Source: Rhodospirillales bacterium (GTDB lineage Bacteria; Pseudomonadota; Alphaproteobacteria; Rhodospirillales; Shumkoniaceae). From it: DNA of 64,000 nt. Under the pieces are notes generated by a model. It was not told the origin of the DNA and searched no databases. It was given only the letters and a program-made list of their open reading frames with translations. Both the position numbers and the translations under genes were made by a program. This document shows positions 60,662-64,000 of this stretch, piece by piece (the stretch's first letter is position 1; each line of letters starts with the position of its first letter). The stretch spans positions 1-64,000 of the forward strand of contig JAHDSF010000033.1 in NCBI GenBank assembly GCA_018432935.1. Direction: 5' to 3'.

Positions 60662-62845
60662 CTATTCGTCCCCTGCCCGGTGTCCGCTGTCTTCCGGCGC
60701 GACGTCGCGTCCCTCCTGAAGCGACTCCATCACCGCTATCGTCGCCAGGCTGGTCTCGATCAGCTCGGTTTCGGAGATCGGCGCCTCGCCGCCGTCGACC
60801 ACCGCCTTCGCGAAGGCGGCGAGGGCGGCGCGGAAGCCCTTCTCCGGGTTGGATGCGGTCTCGGTCGTCGTCCTGCCGTCGCGGACGATGCGAAGGCTGC
60901 GGTAGTTGTCGATGCTGACCACGGTACCGCCGGCGTAGGCCTCGATCAGCTCCTTGGAGAAGGCGGTATCGCCGAGCGCGGTGTAGGCGATGGTGGCGAG
61001 GCTGCCGTCGACGAAGCGCAGGGTGGCGCTGACGTCGTCGCAGCCGGCGGCCGCGGCCTGCGCCGCCTCGGCGCGGACCGAGGCGATCGGCGAACCGACC
61101 AGGAAGCGGGCGAGGTCGACGAAATGGCAGACCTCGCCGAGGATGCGGCCTCCGCCCTCCTCGCCTTGCAACCAGCTGTCGGCGGGGACCGCGCCGGCGT
61201 TGACGCGCATCACGACGAACCGCGGCCCCGAGGTCCCGGCCAGCACCTCGCGCATGCGCACCACGAACGGCGCGAAGCGGCGGTTGAAACCTATCTGGAA
61301 GAAGGCGGCCGAGCCGTTGCGGGCGGCCGCCACCGCGTTGATCTCGTTGCGGGTGAGGCCCAGCGGCTTCTCGACCAGCACCGGCTTGCCGGCGGCCAGC
61401 GCGCGCGCCGCCAGTGCGGCATGGCTGTCATGGCGGGTGGCGACCAGCACCGCGTTGATGTCGGGATGGTCGAGGACCAGTGCCGGGTCGGTGCCGGCGT
61501 TGGCGAAGCCGAAGCTGCGCGCCGCCTGCTCGGCGCTGGCGCCGCGCCGCGTCACCAGGGTGTGGAGGTGGACCCCGGCGATCTTCTTCAGCTCCGGCAG
61601 CAGCACCGCGCGGGCGAAGCTGCCGGCGCCGATCACGCCCAGCATGCAGCGCCCGATCGGCTCGATCCGGGGAGCCGGGAACGAGACAACCGCATCGGCG
61701 GGCACCTCGCCACCGGCATAATGCAGCACGACCCCGAGCTGGGGCGCGGCTCCGTCCTGGACCAGGGCGTACGCCTCCTCGGCCTGGGCGAAGGCGAAGC
61801 GGTGGGTGGTCAGGGCGGCGACATCGAGGCGGGGCTGCAGCGCCGGCGACATCAGGCGCACGCACTCGGCCAAATTCTCGGTCTCGGTCCAGCGCACGAA
61901 GCCGGCGGGGTACTTGACACCGCGGCCCTCGAAATCCTCGTCGTAACGGCCCGGTCCGTAGGAACGGGAGACGACGATGCTGAGCTCCTTCTGCATGAAC
62001 TCGCGATAGGGGAAGGCGGTGCCGGTCATGCCGACCATGACGATGCGGGCGCGGTCGCGGGCGATCGCCGCCGCGGTCTGCAGCGGCTCGCTGCTCTTGG
62101 TCGCGGCGGCAACCACGACGCCGTCGCAGCCGAGTCCGCCGGTGAGCGCCTGTACCGCCGCCTCCAGGCCGGGGGCGGCGGGGTCGAGGGCGGCCTCGGC
62201 GCCCAGCCTCCGGGCCAGGGCGAGGCGCTCGGCATTGACGTCGAGGGCCAGCACTCGGGCGCCGGCCAGGCGCAGCAGCTGCACCGCCAGCTGCCCCAGG
62301 AGGCCGCAGCCGATCACCGCCACCCAGGCGCCGAGCGCCGGCTCGGCGTTGCGGACCGCGTGCAGGGCGATCGCGCCGAGGGTGGCGTAGCAGGCCTCCT
62401 CGTCCGGCACGTCGTCGGGAACCGCGGCCACCAGATTCCGCGGCACCACGTTGAGCTCGGCGTGGTTGGCGAGCCCGGCGCCGGCGACCGCGACGCGTTG
62501 GCCGACCCGGAATACCCCTTCCAGCCCGGCGCCGACGGCGACCACCTCGCCGGCCGCCGAGTAGCCCAGCGGCAGCGGCTCGTCGAGCCGGGCGAGCACC
62601 GCGCGCATGGTGGCGGCGACGCCGTCCCGCTTGGCCTTGGCGATCACCTTCTTCACCAGGTCGGGCCGCTGGCGGGCCTTGGCGGCCAGGCTCTTCTTCG
62701 CAAAATCCATCAGCATGCGGTCGGTGCCGGCCGAGATCAGCGAGGCGCGGGTGCGCACCAGCACGCAGCCGCCGCGCACCTGCGGCGCCGGAACCTCGCG
62801 CAACGCCAGCTTGCCCGTCCGGGTGCTCTGGATAACCTGCTTCAT
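60662..62845 (-). CDS. Two-domain oxidoreductase (zinc-ADH-like plus Gfo/Idh/MocA)
   Basis: A 727-residue fusion. The N-terminal half is a medium-chain dehydrogenase (LGYSAAGEVVAVGAGLEG; VAVIGCGLLGQLAVQLLRLAGARVLALDVN) without obvious catalytic zinc ligands in the canonical GHE form. The C-terminal half, from about residue 400, is a Gfo/Idh/MocA dehydrogenase (MLGVIGAGSFARAVLLPELKKI; GKPVLVEKPLGL). Such fusions are common beside glycan-biosynthesis genes and act on sugar substrates. Here it stands alone. GGAGGAG precedes the ATG. Confidence 0.9.
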   Translation of the reverse strand: MKQVIQSTRTGKLALREVPAPQVRGGCVLVRTRASLISAGTDRMLMDFAKKSLAAKARQRPDLVKKVIAKAKRDGVAATMRAVLARLDEPLPLGYSAAGEVVAVGAGLEGVFRVGQRVAVAGAGLANHAELNVVPRNLVAAVPDDVPDEEACYATLGAIALHAVRNAEPALGAWVAVIGCGLLGQLAVQLLRLAGARVLALDVNAERLALARRLGAEAALDPAAPGLEAAVQALTGGLGCDGVVVAAATKSSEPLQTAAAIARDRARIVMVGMTGTAFPYREFMQKELSIVVSRSYGPGRYDEDFEGRGVKYPAGFVRWTETENLAECVRLMSPALQPRLDVAALTTHRFAFAQAEEAYALVQDGAAPQLGVVLHYAGGEVPADAVVSFPAPRIEPIGRCMLGVIGAGSFARAVLLPELKKIAGVHLHTLVTRRGASAEQAARSFGFANAGTDPALVLDHPDINAVLVATRHDSHAALAARALAAGKPVLVEKPLGLTRNEINAVAAARNGSAAFFQIGFNRRFAPFVVRMREVLAGTSGPRFVVMRVNAGAVPADSWLQGEEGGGRILGEVCHFVDLARFLVGSPIASVRAEAAQAAAAGCDDVSATLRFVDGSLATIAYTALGDTAFSKELIEAYAGGTVVSIDNYRSLRIVRDGRTTTETASNPEKGFRAALAAFAKAVVDGGEAPISETELIETSLATIAVMESLQEGRDVAPEDSGHRAGDE

Positions 62846-62955
62846 GGCTCCTCCGCTCCGACCCCGCCTCTATACCCCGGCGGCGGAGGCGATGACAAAC
62901 CCCGACCGCGTGACCAGATCACAAACGTGCGTGGCCTGTCGGATCCGAGGGCGGT

Positions 62956-62985
62956 TTGATTCGCCGGCGCGGCTTGGAGTATAGC
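62956..62985 (+). promoter_or_regulatory. Predicted promoter of ubiTU
   Basis: TTGATT (62956-62961) and TATAGC (62980-62985) with an 18-bp spacer lie 37 bases before the ubiT start. I looked for an FNR-type TTGAT-N4-ATCAA site and did not find a full one. Confidence 0.55.
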
Positions 62986-63021
62986 AGCGAAAGGCCCATA
63001 TCGCCGGTTGCGAGGACTACC

Positions 63022-63723
63022 ATGACGATGTCCCGGAGAACGCCTCCGCCCCTTTCCCCCGTACTGCTGGCCGGCTTGGCCGCGCGGCCACTGCCGCCGC
63101 GCCTGCTGCAGCCGCTGCTCGACGTCGCCATGCGCGGCGTGCGCAGCCGCCATCCCGACCTGTTCGATCGCCTGTCGGGGCTGAACGACCCGGTCTACCT
63201 GATCGATCCGGTCGACCTTCCGTTCGTGTTCGTGCTGCGCCCCAACCCGGCCAACCCGACCCTGCGGGCGCTGAGGAGCGGCGACGGCGTGCCCGCCGAT
63301 GCGGTGATCCGCGGGCCGTTCCTGCGCCTGATCGACCTGCTGGAGGGGCGCATCGACGGCGACGCCCTGTTTTTCACCCGCGAGCTGACGGTCGAGGGCG
63401 ACACCGAGGCGGTGGTGGCGCTGCGCAACGCCGTCGACGGTGCCGAGATCAGCGTGGTCGACGACATCCTAGCCCTGTTCGGGCCGCTCGGCCGGCCGCT
63501 GCGGCTGGCCACCGGCGCTGCCGCCGGCGTATTCGGCCGCCTGACCGAGGACCTCGAGATCCTGCGCGCGGCCCTGGTCGCGCCGGTGGCGAAGCGGGCC
63601 GAGGCGAACGCCAGCGGTCTCAAGGAGCTGGACGAGCGCCTGACCGATCTCAGGCGGCGCACCCCCGCAGGGCCGCCTCGCCGTGCCGTCCCCCGCAAAC
63701 CCCGAGTGGAAGGAGACGCTTAA
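63022..63723 (+). CDS. ubiT: UbiT-like SCP2-domain protein
   Basis: About 233 residues with an SCP2 sterol-binding-type lipid domain (LSGLNDPVYLIDPVDLPFVFVLRPN; VIRGPFLRLIDLLEGRIDGDALFFTRELTVEGDTEAVVALRNAVD). The helix after LVAPVAKRAEANASGLKEL continues to a basic tail. The E. coli homologue, UbiT (YhbT), is required for O2-independent ubiquinone synthesis. The next gene, a U32 peptidase homologue, supports the assignment. ATG 63028 is an alternative start. Confidence 0.9.
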   Translation: MTMSRRTPPPLSPVLLAGLAARPLPPRLLQPLLDVAMRGVRSRHPDLFDRLSGLNDPVYLIDPVDLPFVFVLRPNPANPTLRALRSGDGVPADAVIRGPFLRLIDLLEGRIDGDALFFTRELTVEGDTEAVVALRNAVDGAEISVVDDILALFGPLGRPLRLATGAAAGVFGRLTEDLEILRAALVAPVAKRAEANASGLKELDERLTDLRRRTPAGPPRRAVPRKPRVEGDA

Positions 63724-63727
63724 GCCC

Positions 63728-64000
63728 ATGATGGAACTCGTATGCCCCGCCGGCACGCCGGCAGCGCTCCGGGCGGCGGTCGACGCCGGCGCCGACACCG
63801 TGTACCTCGGCTTCCGCGACGAGACCAACGCGCGCAACTTCCCCGGCCTCAACTTCAGCCGGGAGGAGCTTAAGGAGGGCGCGGCATACGCGCACCGTCA
63901 CGGCGCCAGCGTCTACGTCGCCATCAACACCTATCCGCGGGCGGGCAACCAGGGGCCCTGGCACCGCGCGGTCGACGATGCGGCCAAGTACGGCGCCGAC
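63728..64000 (+). CDS. ubiU: UbiU-like U32 peptidase-family protein, 5' part
   Basis: The reading frame runs off the window after 91 codons. It begins MMELVCPAGTPAALRAAVDAGADTVYLGFRDETNARNF, the U32 family start, and continues with FSREELKEGAAYAHRHGASVYVAINTYPRAG. UbiU and UbiV form an Fe-S heterodimer for O2-independent hydroxylation of ubiquinone precursors. The cluster Cys motifs lie beyond the end. It starts 4 bases after ubiT, so they form an operon, with ubiV expected next. Confidence 0.88.
   Translation, partial: MMELVCPAGTPAALRAAVDAGADTVYLGFRDETNARNFPGLNFSREELKEGAAYAHRHGASVYVAINTYPRAGNQGPWHRAVDDAAKYGAD

Noticed and set aside
1-64000. tRNA, rRNA, CRISPR, prophage or insertion-sequence genes
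   Set aside because: I scanned the intergenic gaps by eye and saw no cloverleaf, spacer array, integrase or transposase; a dedicated search could still find a divergent small RNA.

Overview
This window is chromosomal DNA from a high-GC alphaproteobacterium, most likely of the Rhodospirillales or a close relative. The gene orders support this: prs-rplY-pth-ychF, pyrB-pyrC-plsY, a petP/petR-like MarR and response-regulator pair beside ilvE, bacterial homologues of mitochondrial complex I assembly factors, and a UbiK-YbjN-ProC-TetR block. Genes are dense, often overlap by a few bases, and several start at GTG or TTG. I see no rRNA, tRNA, prophage, CRISPR array or transposase gene. Both edges hold anaerobic functions: class III ribonucleotide reductase (nrdDG) on the left, and the start of an O2-independent ubiquinone pathway (ubiT, ubiU) on the right. 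The organism is therefore probably a facultative anaerobe that makes ubiquinone.

Layout. 0-3.6 kb: nrdG and nrdD (minus strand), preceded by a cobalamin riboswitch and, further upstream, two tandem NrdR boxes. 3.6-8.5 kb: purB, an Ntn-type amide hydrolase, an MFS carrier, a DUF2062 membrane protein and a VOC-fold protein. 8.7-12.7 kb: a four-gene Anbu operon (circularly permuted ATP-grasp, alpha-E, transglutaminase, Anbu protease). 12.8-18.5 kb (minus): an exported coiled-coil protein, a Sel1-repeat protein, radC, map, sfsA, an NDUFAF5-like methyltransferase and a TPR protein. 18.7-20.9 kb: an MFS carrier and a metallophosphoesterase. 21.1-24.1 kb: pyrB, a dihydroorotase-like pyrC lacking the HxH metal motif, and plsY.

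24.1-28.3 kb: a SlyA-like regulator divergent from a Bcr/CflA efflux pump, a LOG protein, a small DUF1508-like protein and a nitroreductase. 28.3-32.4 kb: ilvE divergent from a MarR (PetP-like), response regulator (PetR-like) and histidine kinase series, then a bacteriohemerythrin. 32.4-35.1 kb: a CIA30 (NDUFAF1) homologue and a second two-component pair. 35.2-41.2 kb: a sugar-acid catabolic locus with a GntR regulator, zinc dehydrogenase, DctPQM TRAP transporter and ManD-type mannonate dehydratase, with a palindromic operator over the promoter. 41.3-50.5 kb: degP, marC, ychF, pth, rplY, prs, a lipoprotein, pgeF, a YhcH-type protein and a DsbA-like protein. 50.5-56.1 kb: an NDUFAF7-like methyltransferase, lgt, hldD, ubiK, ybjN, proC and a TetR/COQ9-like protein. 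56.1-64 kb: an OmpR-type regulator divergent from a large hybrid kinase, a two-domain oxidoreductase, ubiT and the start of ubiU.

The points most worth following are the layered NrdR plus B12-riboswitch control of nrdDG, the complete Anbu operon, a near-identical upstream element shared by the two exported-protein genes at 13.6 and 14.4 kb, the HxH-less PyrC, a cluster of repeats between marC and ychF, and several strong operator-like palindromes with obvious cognate regulators.
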